Shown in pieces: positions 1-6,070 of a stretch of DNA of 7,073 nt (within the stretch, counting starts at the first letter, position 1; every line of letters starts with the position of its first letter). The position numbers and the translations under genes are program-made. The notes under the pieces were generated by a model. It saw only the letters and a program-made list of their open reading frames with translations, was not told the DNA's origin and did not search any database. Source of the stretch: Candidatus Competibacteraceae bacterium (lineage in GTDB: Bacteria; Pseudomonadota; Gammaproteobacteria; Competibacterales; Competibacteraceae); assembly GCA_020444985.1 (NCBI GenBank), contig JAGRHK010000081.1:1-7073 (forward strand), written 5' to 3'.

Positions 1-55
1 GTATTTCCGGTCGGTCGGCAGGCTTCACACACATCATCTCAAACGAAAAATGATG

Positions 56-61
56 AAGGAG
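56..61 (+). promoter_or_regulatory. Shine-Dalgarno site that sets the ccp start
   Basis: AAGGAG lies six bases before GTG at 68. It falls inside the reading frame that would open at ATG 50 or 53, so it argues for the GTG start. The resulting N-terminus, Met-Lys-Thr-Arg plus a hydrophobic stretch, is a conventional signal peptide. Confidence 0.65.
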
Positions 62-67
62 AATGTT

Positions 68-1069
68 GTGAAAACCCGAACCCTGTTGATGCCCTCGTTA
101 TGGGCGGCGGCGGTTATGACTATTTCCTGCAATGTGTTTGCCGCTGACGAGCCGATCCAGCCGATCCGTCCGGTCCAGCAAATCAACCTCGCGCAGGTGG
201 AGCTGGGCAAGAAACTTTATTTTGATCCGCGCCTGTCCAAATCCGGTTTCATCTCCTGCAACTCGTGCCATAACCTGAGCATGGGCGGGACCGACAACCT
301 CAAGACCTCCATTGGTCACAACTGGCAGGAGGGTCCGATCAACTCGCCGACTGTTTTGAACTCCAGCCTCAACGTCGCCCAGTTCTGGGATGGGCGGGCA
401 GCGGACCTCAAGGCCCAGGCCGGTGGCCCCATCGCCAATCCGGGCGAAATGGCGGCGTCCCACACGCTCGCAATTGACGTGTTGACCTCGATTCCCCAGT
501 ATGTCACCGAATTCAAGCAGGTCTTTGGCCAGGACCAGATCACCATTGATGAAGTTACCCAAGCTATCGCCGAGTTTGAGAAAACCCTGGTGACGCCCAA
601 CTCACGGTTCGATCAGTGGCTGCTCGGCGACAAGGATGCGATCACGGCAACCGAACTCGCAGGCTATAATTTGTTCAAGACCAGCGGTTGCATCGCTTGC
701 CACAATGGCTCGGCGGTAGGCGGCAATTCCTTTCAGAAGATGGGCGTTGTGGAACCGTACAAAACCATGAGTACGGCTGAAGGGGTAGCGGGCTTAACCG
801 GCAAGGACGCCGATCGCTTCAAGTTCAAGGTGCCAACTTTGCGCAACGTGGCGCTGACCTATCCCTACTTCCACGATGGCGCGGCGCGAACTCTGGCCGA
901 GGCGGTGGATATCATGGGTCGCCTGCAATTAGGCAAGAAGTTCACTAAGGAGGAGAACGCTAAAATCGTGGCCTTCCTCAAGGCGCTGACCGGTGATCAG
1001 CCGGCCTTCCTGTTGCCGATCCTGCCGCCGTCAACCGATCAAACTCCGCCGCCAAAACCGTTCGGTTAA
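68..1069 (+). CDS. ccp: Periplasmic di-haem cytochrome c peroxidase (CCP/MauG family)
   Basis: Predicted to reduce hydrogen peroxide to water in the periplasm using electrons from small cytochromes or similar donors. Two c-type haem sites are visible (numbering from the GTG start, 333 aa): CNSCH at residues 64-68 and CIACH at 208-212. Family landmarks are LGKKLYFDPRLS before haem 1, FWDGRA near 106-111, VPTLRNVALTYPYFHDG near 255-271, and IMGRLQLGKKF near 282; the Met of that last motif could be the axial ligand of the high-potential haem (inference). Residues 1-25 look like a Sec signal peptide (MKTR, hydrophobic core, cleavage near NVFA/ADEP), as periplasmic haem attachment requires. I chose GTG at 68 because AAGGAG lies six bases upstream; the in-frame ATG at 50 has no such site and would add six residues before the signal peptide. 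The C-terminus is proline-rich. Converges with proB; no promoter is evident in the 67 upstream bases. Confidence 0.93.
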   Translation: MKTRTLLMPSLWAAAVMTISCNVFAADEPIQPIRPVQQINLAQVELGKKLYFDPRLSKSGFISCNSCHNLSMGGTDNLKTSIGHNWQEGPINSPTVLNSSLNVAQFWDGRAADLKAQAGGPIANPGEMAASHTLAIDVLTSIPQYVTEFKQVFGQDQITIDEVTQAIAEFEKTLVTPNSRFDQWLLGDKDAITATELAGYNLFKTSGCIACHNGSAVGGNSFQKMGVVEPYKTMSTAEGVAGLTGKDADRFKFKVPTLRNVALTYPYFHDGAARTLAEAVDIMGRLQLGKKFTKEENAKIVAFLKALTGDQPAFLLPILPPSTDQTPPPKPFG

Positions 1070-1091
1070 GCGGGCGGGTTTGCCATCCGCT

Positions 1092-1137
1092 CGCCGGGCG
1101 CAGCGATAGGTGGATTTTCAGCCCGCTGCGCCCGGCG
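1092..1137. terminator. 14-bp perfect inverted repeat between convergent ccp and proB
   Basis: The left arm (1092-1105, CGCCGGGCGCAGCG) is perfectly complementary to the right arm (1124-1137), with an 18-base loop. It is the only notable structure in the 79 bases between the two converging stop codons. Position suggests a bidirectional terminator or barrier to read-through. However, neither strand has a U-rich tract after the stem, so it is not a classical intrinsic terminator. It could also be a REP-like palindrome dispersed in the genome. Confidence 0.5.
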
Positions 1138-1148
1138 CAAGAACCCAC

Positions 1149-2279
1149 TTACGCCACTACCAGATTATCCCGGTGAATCAGCTCCGGATCGTCGATCGCG
1201 CCCAGTAACTCTTGAATCCGGCGGGTCGTTTTGCCGATCAGCAATAGCGCCCGTTCGGTATCGCAGTTCACCAAACCACGCGCTATTTCAACGCCGGTCG
1301 GATCGAGACAGGCGACCAGATCGCCGCGCTCGAAATGACCTTCAATCGCGGTCACGCCCACCGGCAGCAAGCTTTTACCCGCAGCGCGCAACGCCTGCAC
1401 AGCGCCCGCGTCCAGATGCAGGCGGCCCCGGACCTGTAATTGCACGGCCAACCATTGCTTACGCGCCGCCACCGGACTCTGGCTCGGTCGCAATAAGGTT
1501 CCCAGCGCCTCGCCCGCTGCGACGCGCCGTAGCACATCCGCCTCCCGACCCCAGGCCAGCAAAGTAAACGCCCCGGAACGGGCGGCTTTAGCCGCCGCAT
1601 GCAACTTGGTCAACATGCCGCCGCTGCCCAGACTGCCGGCGCCGCCACGCGCCATGCTTTCCAAAACCAAGTCGCCCGCCCGGCCCTCGCTAATCAACCG
1701 GGCATCGGCAAACTGGCGCGGGTTCTTATCATACAGCCCTTGTTGATCCGTCAGGATCACATACAACTCGGCTTCAACCAGATTCGCCACCAATGCGCCC
1801 AAGGTGTCATTATCGCCAAAGCGAATTTCCTCGAAGGCCACCGTATCGTTTTCATTGATCACCGGCACCACCCGCAAGCGCAGCAGGGTGCGCAGGGTAT
1901 TGCGAATATTCAGATAGCGTTGTCGGTCAGAAGCATCCTCGTGGGTGAGCAGAATTTGCGCGGTGCGAATGCCATGACGTTGAAAAGCCGATTCCCAAGC
2001 TTGCACTAAACCCATTTGCCCGACCGCCGCCGCTGCCTGCAACTCCGCCAAGCCGGTAGGACGCTGTGGCCACTCCAGACGCCGCATCCCCTCAGCAACC
2101 GCACCCGAGGTCACCAGCAACAATTCCCGACCGGATCGATGCAAATCTGCTATCTGCGCTACCCAGGCGTCGATGGAAAAATTGTCCAGCCCTTGGCCTT
2201 CGTTGGTGATCATCGCGCTACCGATTTTGATCACCCAGCGATGCGCTGCGCCCAGTTGCTCGCGTGTTTTGTTGAACAT
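1149..2279 (-). CDS. proB: Glutamate 5-kinase (proline biosynthesis, step 1)
   Basis: Phosphorylates L-glutamate with ATP to gamma-glutamyl phosphate, the first committed step of proline synthesis in the cytoplasm. It has 376 residues from ATG 2279. The N-terminal amino-acid-kinase domain shows KIGS (18-21), SGAVAEG (58-64), INENDTV (141-147), FGDNDTLGALVA (154-165), LTDQQGLYDKNP (176-187) and GSGGMLTKLHAAAKA (218-232). A PUA domain covers roughly 265-370 (RGRLHLDAGA, LLPVGVTAIEGHFERGD, ARGLVNC), the usual full-length architecture. An in-frame TTG one codon upstream is a less likely start. No Shine-Dalgarno site is visible before the ATG; instead an A-rich heptamer array lies just upstream. 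Its stop faces the ccp stop, and it follows obg in the same direction after 45 bases, so co-transcription is likely. Proline end-product inhibition is known for the family; nothing here tests it. Confidence 0.96.
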   Translation of the reverse strand: MFNKTREQLGAAHRWVIKIGSAMITNEGQGLDNFSIDAWVAQIADLHRSGRELLLVTSGAVAEGMRRLEWPQRPTGLAELQAAAAVGQMGLVQAWESAFQRHGIRTAQILLTHEDASDRQRYLNIRNTLRTLLRLRVVPVINENDTVAFEEIRFGDNDTLGALVANLVEAELYVILTDQQGLYDKNPRQFADARLISEGRAGDLVLESMARGGAGSLGSGGMLTKLHAAAKAARSGAFTLLAWGREADVLRRVAAGEALGTLLRPSQSPVAARKQWLAVQLQVRGRLHLDAGAVQALRAAGKSLLPVGVTAIEGHFERGDLVACLDPTGVEIARGLVNCDTERALLLIGKTTRRIQELLGAIDDPELIHRDNLVVA

Positions 2280-2286
2280 CAAAAAG

Positions 2287-2314
2287 GTTTAAGTTTTAGG
2301 TTTTAAGTTTTAAG
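2287..2314. repeat. Four-copy imperfect heptamer tandem repeat between obg and proB
   Basis: On the + strand four consecutive 7-mers read GTTTAAG, TTTTAGG, TTTTAAG, TTTTAAG. On the transcribed strand this is a CTTAAAA-type array. It lies eight bases before the proB ATG, where a Shine-Dalgarno site would be expected, and fills most of the 45-base obg-proB gap. The sequence is much more AT-rich than the flanking genes. Its role is unknown; an unstructured A-rich translation enhancer or a slippage-prone repeat are possibilities. Confidence 0.7.
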
Positions 2315-2324
2315 CCATTAGCTT

Positions 2325-3341
2325 TCAGCCTTGAAGCGCTTCCAGCCGCGCCATGACGGCCTGGATCAACGTAACCGTTCCTTCGCTATTGATTGCGGAA
2401 ACGCTGAATACGGGCCCCGCCCAGTTCAGGGCGGCAACAACCTCCGCTATGCACCCCGCGCGCGCTTGCTCTGGCAACAGGTCCAGCTTGTTGAATACCA
2501 GCCAGCGCTCGCGTGCGGCCAATTCAGCGCTGTATTGCGCCAACTCCCCGAGAATGATTTCGACATCTTGCACCGGATCGCCGCTATCGCTGTATGGAGA
2601 GACATCTACCAGATGTAAAAGCAGTCGAGTGCGCGCCAGATGCCGGAGGAATTGAATTCCCAATCCAGCGCCTTCCGAGGCGCCCTCGATGAGTCCGGGA
2701 ATATCCGCCATGACAAAACTTTGCAATGATCCCACTCGCACCACGCCCAGATGAGGATGCAGGGTAGTGAAAGGGTAATCAGCGACCTTGGGCTGGGCCG
2801 CAGATACGGCGCGGATCAGAGTGGATTTACCGGCATTCGGCATCCCTAATAGACCCACATCAGCAATAACTTTGAGTTCCAGCCGCAGGTTGCGCGCCTC
2901 GCCTGGCGTACCCGGCTTGAACTGACGCGGGGCGCGATTGGTGCTGCTTTTGTAGCGGGTGTTGCCGAGGCCGTGAAAGCCGCCGGAAGCCACCCGCAAT
3001 CGTTGTCCCGCTTCGACCAGATCGCCAATTAATTCATCCGTATCGGCATCCCAAACCAGCGTGCCAACCGGCGTGAGAATGTCCAGATCGGCGCCGCTAC
3101 GTCCGGTGCAATTGGCGCCCATGCCATTTTGACCACGCTCGGCCTGAAAGCGCCGGGTAAAGCGAAAGTCCGCCAGCGTGTTCAGCTCCGCATGAGCGAT
3201 CAGGTAAATGCTGCCGCCATCGCCGCCATCGCCGCCATCCGGTCCGCCAAAGGGAATATATTTCTCCCGCCGGAAGCTGACGCAACCATCGCCGCCGTCG
3301 CCAGCCTCGACTCGAATCAGCGTTTCATCGACGAATTTCAT
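2325..3341 (-). CDS. obgE: Obg/CgtA GTPase, 50S ribosome assembly factor
   Basis: Essential GTPase that binds the large ribosomal subunit late in assembly and is linked to the stringent response (family knowledge). It has 338 residues from ATG 3341 (MKFVDE...); an upstream in-frame TTG at 3371 lies in the terminator hairpin and is rejected. The N-terminal glycine-rich Obg fold spans about 1-158, including VEAGDGGDGCVSF and GGPDGGDGGDGG. The GTPase domain follows: G1 GMPNAGKST (166-174), switch I YPFTT (189-193), G3 DIPG (213-216), G4 NKLD (284-287) and G5 SAI (315-317). It ends soon after G5, so it lacks the long acidic C-terminal tail of the roughly 390-residue E. coli protein, as many orthologues do. 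A weak GGA ribosome-binding site lies seven bases upstream. It sits downstream of rpmA, with a strong terminator between, and upstream of proB. Confidence 0.97.
   Translation of the reverse strand: MKFVDETLIRVEAGDGGDGCVSFRREKYIPFGGPDGGDGGDGGSIYLIAHAELNTLADFRFTRRFQAERGQNGMGANCTGRSGADLDILTPVGTLVWDADTDELIGDLVEAGQRLRVASGGFHGLGNTRYKSSTNRAPRQFKPGTPGEARNLRLELKVIADVGLLGMPNAGKSTLIRAVSAAQPKVADYPFTTLHPHLGVVRVGSLQSFVMADIPGLIEGASEGAGLGIQFLRHLARTRLLLHLVDVSPYSDSGDPVQDVEIILGELAQYSAELAARERWLVFNKLDLLPEQARAGCIAEVVAALNWAGPVFSVSAINSEGTVTLIQAVMARLEALQG
3213..3239. repeat. Three perfect 9-base tandem units inside obg
   Basis: GCCGCCATC occurs three times in succession on the + strand. It encodes the Gly-Asp-Gly run of the Obg glycine-rich loop on the - strand. 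Unit length is a multiple of three, so gain or loss would add or remove Gly-Gly-Asp without a frameshift. The protein motif is normal for Obg; exact nucleotide identity of all three units is the only noteworthy point. Confidence 0.8.
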
Positions 3342-3364
3342 CGGGTTATCCGCGAATAACAGGC

Positions 3365-3390
3365 AAAACAAAAGCCCCGTCCGGGGCTTT
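3365..3390 (-). terminator. Intrinsic terminator after rpmA, before obg
   Basis: On the - strand a GC-rich stem (GCCCC and GGGGC at 3374-3378 and 3383-3387, extended by three A-T pairs, four-base loop) is followed by a TTTTGTTTT tract (3373-3365). This is a textbook Rho-independent terminator. It lies between the rpmA stop and the obg start, so rplU-rpmA transcripts should end here at least partly. It would reduce obg-proB relative to the ribosomal protein genes unless a promoter within rpmA drives obg. Confidence 0.88.
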
Positions 3391-3413
3391 CGGCATATTC
3401 AGCAAATGCGCGC

Positions 3414-3677
3414 TCATGACGCCACAGGCTGGATACTCACATACCGGCGACTCAAGGGTCCCTTGATGGCGAACACGACATGCCCTTCGGTCTTGGCGAA
3501 CAGGGTGTAATCTTTTCCGCAACCCACGTTTTCGCCGGGGTGGAACTGTGTGCCGCGTTGCCGGACAATGATATTGCCTGCTTTCGCCAACTGACCGCCA
3601 AACAACTTGACGCCCAAACGCTTGGATTGGGAATCGCGACCATTGCGGCTGCTGCCGCCTGCTTTCTTGTGCGCCAT
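3414..3677 (-). CDS. rpmA: 50S ribosomal protein L27
   Basis: Large-subunit protein whose N-terminal tail reaches the peptidyl-transferase centre. It has 87 residues, the normal family length, beginning MAHKKAGGSSRNGRDS with conserved SKRLGVKLFGGQ and GNIIVRQRGT segments and GHVVFAIKGP near the C-terminus. There is no extra N-terminal propeptide of the type cleaved in Firmicutes. It starts three bases after the rplU stop, and its Shine-Dalgarno site lies in the last codons of rplU, indicating translational coupling and matched L21/L27 synthesis. A strong terminator follows. Confidence 0.98.
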   Translation of the reverse strand: MAHKKAGGSSRNGRDSQSKRLGVKLFGGQLAKAGNIIVRQRGTQFHPGENVGCGKDYTLFAKTEGHVVFAIKGPLSRRYVSIQPVAS

Positions 3678-3680
3678 AGT

Positions 3681-4037
3681 TCAGCCCTCCTGATGCGACG
3701 TCTCGGCAAAGACTGCCGGCGCTCCGAGACCACCGATGCCGTCGATCCGCAACTCGGTGTAGCTTTGCCGATGGCCCTGTCTTTTGAAGTAGTGCTTGCG
3801 GCGTCGGAACTTGATGATGCGGACTTTGGTACCGCGCCCCTGAGATTTGACCGTAGCGGTGACGCGAGCGCCGTTGACATAGGGCGCGCCTACCTGGATT
3901 TGGTCGCCATCAGCCAACATCATCACCGTGTCAAACTCCACGGAAGCGCCTTCCTCGATCTCGAGCTTTTCGACCTTGAGGGTCTGGCCCTCAGCCACCC
4001 GGTATTGTTTGCCCCCGGTTTTGATGACAGCATACAT
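3681..4037 (-). CDS. rplU: 50S ribosomal protein L21
   Basis: Large-subunit protein that binds 23S rRNA. It begins MYAVIKTGGKQYRV and contains the conserved basic segment KVRIIKFRRRKHYFKRQGHRQ (about 72-92) followed by YTELRIDGI. At 118 residues it is about 15 longer than E. coli L21 (103): the family core ends at IDGI and the extra tail is GLGAPAVFAETSHQEG-like. First gene of the leftward unit, with a good promoter at 4091-4119 and an AAGGA site 13 bases upstream. It is followed three bases later by rpmA. Confidence 0.97.
   Translation of the reverse strand: MYAVIKTGGKQYRVAEGQTLKVEKLEIEEGASVEFDTVMMLADGDQIQVGAPYVNGARVTATVKSQGRGTKVRIIKFRRRKHYFKRQGHRQSYTELRIDGIGGLGAPAVFAETSHQEG
3685..3691 (-). 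promoter_or_regulatory. rpmA Shine-Dalgarno embedded in the rplU stop region
   Basis: AGGAGGG on the - strand lies seven bases before the rpmA ATG and is formed by the final Gln-Glu-Gly codons of rplU. Ribosomes terminating on rplU would be positioned directly over it, which supports translational coupling. Confidence 0.8.
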
Positions 4038-4090
4038 AATTTCGTTTCAATCCTTGTGATCGTGGATTAGCCTGTATGGCAAGAAGCGGA

Positions 4091-4119
4091 ATTTTAGCCG
4101 CCTCGCCGGAACAGGTCAA
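4091..4119 (-). promoter_or_regulatory. sigma70-type promoter for rplU-rpmA
   Basis: On the - strand, TTGACC (plus coordinates 4114-4119) and TAAAAT (4091-4096) are separated by exactly 17 bases; each matches five of six consensus positions. The predicted start near 4084 gives a leader of about 46 bases before rplU. Confidence 0.8.
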
Positions 4120-4153
4120 ACGGCATTCTAGTCCAAAGGGTACAGCGTTCGTC

Positions 4154-4182
4154 TTGACCCTGCGGGCGCTAAACCGTAGCAT
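4154..4182 (+). promoter_or_regulatory. sigma70-type promoter for ispB
   Basis: TTGACC (4154-4159) and TAGCAT (4177-4182) are separated by 17 bases, and the predicted start is about 27 bases before the ispB ATG. The -10 is weaker (four of six). It is divergent from the rplU promoter, with 34 bases between the two -35 boxes. Confidence 0.6.
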
Positions 4183-4215
4183 GATTAATGTTTTCTTCAG
4201 GATCCGCTAATCCCT

Positions 4216-5184
4216 ATGGATATTGAACGCATCCGCGCACCGATCGCGGACGATTTACAAGCTGTTAATCAACTTATTCGCCGCGAACTCCATTCTGATG
4301 TGGTCCTGATCAATCAGATAGCCGGTTACATCATTGATAGCGGCGGTAAGCGGCTGCGTCCGGTCGCGGTGCTGCTGGCGGCGCGCGCTTGCGGTTATAC
4401 CGGCAACCAGCATATTGCCGCTGCCGCCATTGTCGAGTTTATCCATACCGCGACCCTGTTGCATGATGACGTGGTGGATGAGTCTGATCTGCGACGCGGG
4501 CGAGAAACCGCCAATGCAATCTGGGGTAATCAGGCGAGTGTACTGGTCGGCGATTTCCTCTATTCCCGGGCATTCCAGATGATGGTGACCATCGGCTCCA
4601 TGCGGTTGATGGAGATCATGGCGGATACGACCAATACCATCGCTGAAGGAGAGGTCATGCAATTGCTCAATTGTCATGATCCCGATACCACAGAAGAACG
4701 CTATTTGCAGGTGATTCATTGCAAGACCGCCAAGCTGTTCGAGGCTGCCGCGCAACTGGGCGCCGTGCTGGCCGGGCGACCGCAAGAGGAGGAACTGGCG
4801 TTAGGCCGCTATGGGCTGCATCTGGGTACAGCTTTCCAATTGATTGATGACGCTCTGGACTACAGCGCTTCCAGCGCAGAACTTGGTAAGAGCATCGGTG
4901 ATGATCTCGCTGAAGGGAAGCCGACTCTGCCCTTGATTCACGCCATGCGCTACGGCAGTCCCGAGGAAAGGAAAATCATTCGTGAGGTCATTGAGCAAGG
5001 AGGGTTGGATCGGCTCGAATCGATCATGCAGGCTATTGAGTCGACCGGCGCCTTGGATTATACTGCTTCACTTGCTGTGAGTGAGGCTGAGCAAGCATCG
5101 GCTCATCTGGACCTTCTACCTGGTTCACCCGCTAAGGATGCCTTGATCGAATTAGCCAAATTTGCGGTGAAGCGTCGTTATTAG
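4216..5184 (+). CDS. ispB: Polyprenyl (probably octaprenyl) diphosphate synthase
   Basis: Condenses isopentenyl diphosphate units onto an allylic primer to make the long all-trans side chain of ubiquinone and menaquinone. It has 322 residues. Trans-prenyltransferase motifs are all present: GGKRLRP (43-49), the first aspartate-rich motif in LLHDDVVDESDLRRGR (DDxxD at 84-88), KTAKLFEAAAQLGA (170-183), the second aspartate-rich motif DDALD (211-215), and GKSIGDDLAEGKPTLPL (234-250). The small residues just before the first motif (HTAT) and the overall resemblance to E. coli IspB suggest a C40-class product, but chain length cannot be settled by reading. ATG 4216 has only a weak, distant AGGA (4199-4202). 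It is divergent from rplU and followed 15 bases later by tRNA-Pro with no terminator between. Confidence 0.95.
   Translation: MDIERIRAPIADDLQAVNQLIRRELHSDVVLINQIAGYIIDSGGKRLRPVAVLLAARACGYTGNQHIAAAAIVEFIHTATLLHDDVVDESDLRRGRETANAIWGNQASVLVGDFLYSRAFQMMVTIGSMRLMEIMADTTNTIAEGEVMQLLNCHDPDTTEERYLQVIHCKTAKLFEAAAQLGAVLAGRPQEEELALGRYGLHLGTAFQLIDDALDYSASSAELGKSIGDDLAEGKPTLPLIHAMRYGSPEERKIIREVIEQGGLDRLESIMQAIESTGALDYTASLAVSEAEQASAHLDLLPGSPAKDALIELAKFAVKRRY
5036..5064 (+). promoter_or_regulatory. Candidate internal promoter in ispB for tRNA-Pro
   Basis: TTGAGT (5036-5041) and TATACT (5059-5064) are separated by 17 bases inside the 3' end of ispB, about 135 bases before the tRNA. Nine of twelve hexamer positions match consensus. 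It could supply the tRNA independently of ispB. It may also be chance within coding sequence. Confidence 0.35.
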
Positions 5185-5199
5185 TCTCTTCTCAAACAT

Positions 5200-5276
<77 letters not shown>

Positions 5277-5336
5277 CGAAATTAGATGCAATGACTTCAG
5301 CATTCCGCACCAAGGGATAGGGTAGCTTGCATTGGA

Positions 5337-5359
5337 TAAATGCTTGTTAGTTGCATTTA
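5337..5359 (+). terminator. Weak hairpin downstream of tRNA-Pro
   Basis: TAAATGC and GCATTTA form a perfect 7-bp stem with a nine-base loop, followed after CCAGG by TTTTATT on the + strand. It is the only terminator-like structure in the 90 bases between the tRNA and the oppositely oriented DUF1285 gene. The stem is AT-rich and the T-run is displaced, so termination here is uncertain. Confidence 0.3.
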
Positions 5360-5366
5360 CCAGGTT

Positions 5367-5936
5367 TTATTCGTCCAGTCGGCCAAGATTGAAGAATTGT
5401 CCCTGACTCCATACTCCATAAATCCGCTCATTAGCCACTCGTTGCTCCTCACCCCATTCTACCAGTTCTACAAAGACTGCTCGGCTTAATAAGGCGCATA
5501 GTCGGCCGCGTACATGAATATAAGGGCATGGTTCGCCGCCAGGAACAGGGTATTCGACGACCAGAGGATGATCAGTACCGGCAGTTATGATGTCGCCAAT
5601 ACTCGTGGTAAAAGTCAGACGTTGATTGACGCCCGTCCCGGTTGCATCCAGCCGGACTGCCAGGAACGGTGCGTCATCCACCTGGATCCGCCATTTTTCA
5701 ACGGGCGTTACCAAGTAATAGCATCCATCGTCGTCCTGGCGCAGGATCGAGGCAAACAGGCGAACCAGGTTTTCGCGTTGGAGGGGAATTCCTTCATGAT
5801 GCCAGACGCCATTGCGGGCAATGCGCAGGTCCATGTCGCCAAGTAGGGGCGGGTTCCAGCAATCAACAGGCGGTAAGGGACGAGGAGGGCTTAGCTGCGC
5901 GGCTAACGTCGCTGGGTCGGGGATGGGGTAAGGCAT
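5367..5936 (-). CDS. DUF1285 family protein of unknown function
   Basis: A soluble 189-residue protein with no signal peptide or membrane segment visible. It matches DUF1285 by recall of family signatures: DMDLRIARNGVWHHEG (34-49), RENLVRLFASILR (54-66), YYLVTPVEKWRIQVDDAP (73-90), IHVRGRLCALLSRAVF (140-155) and GVWSQGQFFNLG (174-185). The family is common in proteobacteria and has no established biochemical role that I can cite. I chose ATG 5936; an in-frame TTG at 5951 would add five residues. Neither start has a clear Shine-Dalgarno site. It lies downstream of the transglycosylase gene in the same direction after 134 bases containing a hairpin, and ends facing tRNA-Pro, so an operon with either neighbour is doubtful. 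Confidence 0.85.
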   Translation of the reverse strand: MPYPIPDPATLAAQLSPPRPLPPVDCWNPPLLGDMDLRIARNGVWHHEGIPLQRENLVRLFASILRQDDDGCYYLVTPVEKWRIQVDDAPFLAVRLDATGTGVNQRLTFTTSIGDIITAGTDHPLVVEYPVPGGEPCPYIHVRGRLCALLSRAVFVELVEWGEEQRVANERIYGVWSQGQFFNLGRLDE

Positions 5937-6034
5937 AAAAACAGATCGCAACCGGTAAACGGATTCAGCACATTAACAACTCTTAGCGAATCTATTTGCC
6001 GCCATTGGCGTAGTCTGGACTTTCAGCTTTGGCG

Positions 6035-6056
6035 GAAACGGGCCAATGCCCGTTTC
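6035..6056 (-). terminator. Hairpin downstream of the transglycosylase gene
   Basis: GAAACGGGC and GCCCGTTTC form a perfect 9-bp stem with the loop CAAT (ATTG on the - strand), 14 bases beyond the transglycosylase stop. On the - strand the stem ends in GTTTC with no further U-run. On the + strand it is followed by TCTCTGG. It is a plausible but imperfect terminator separating the two leftward genes. Confidence 0.5.
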
Positions 6057-6070
6057 TCTCTGGCAAAGGA

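Noticed and set aside
98..562. 154-codon open frame on the - strand inside ccp
   Set aside because: It is a shadow of the cytochrome peroxidase reading frame, with no recognisable protein features.
3480..4070. 196-codon open frame on the + strand opposite rplU and rpmA
   Set aside because: It is antisense to two unambiguous ribosomal protein genes, has no family resemblance, and arises from codon bias of the real genes.
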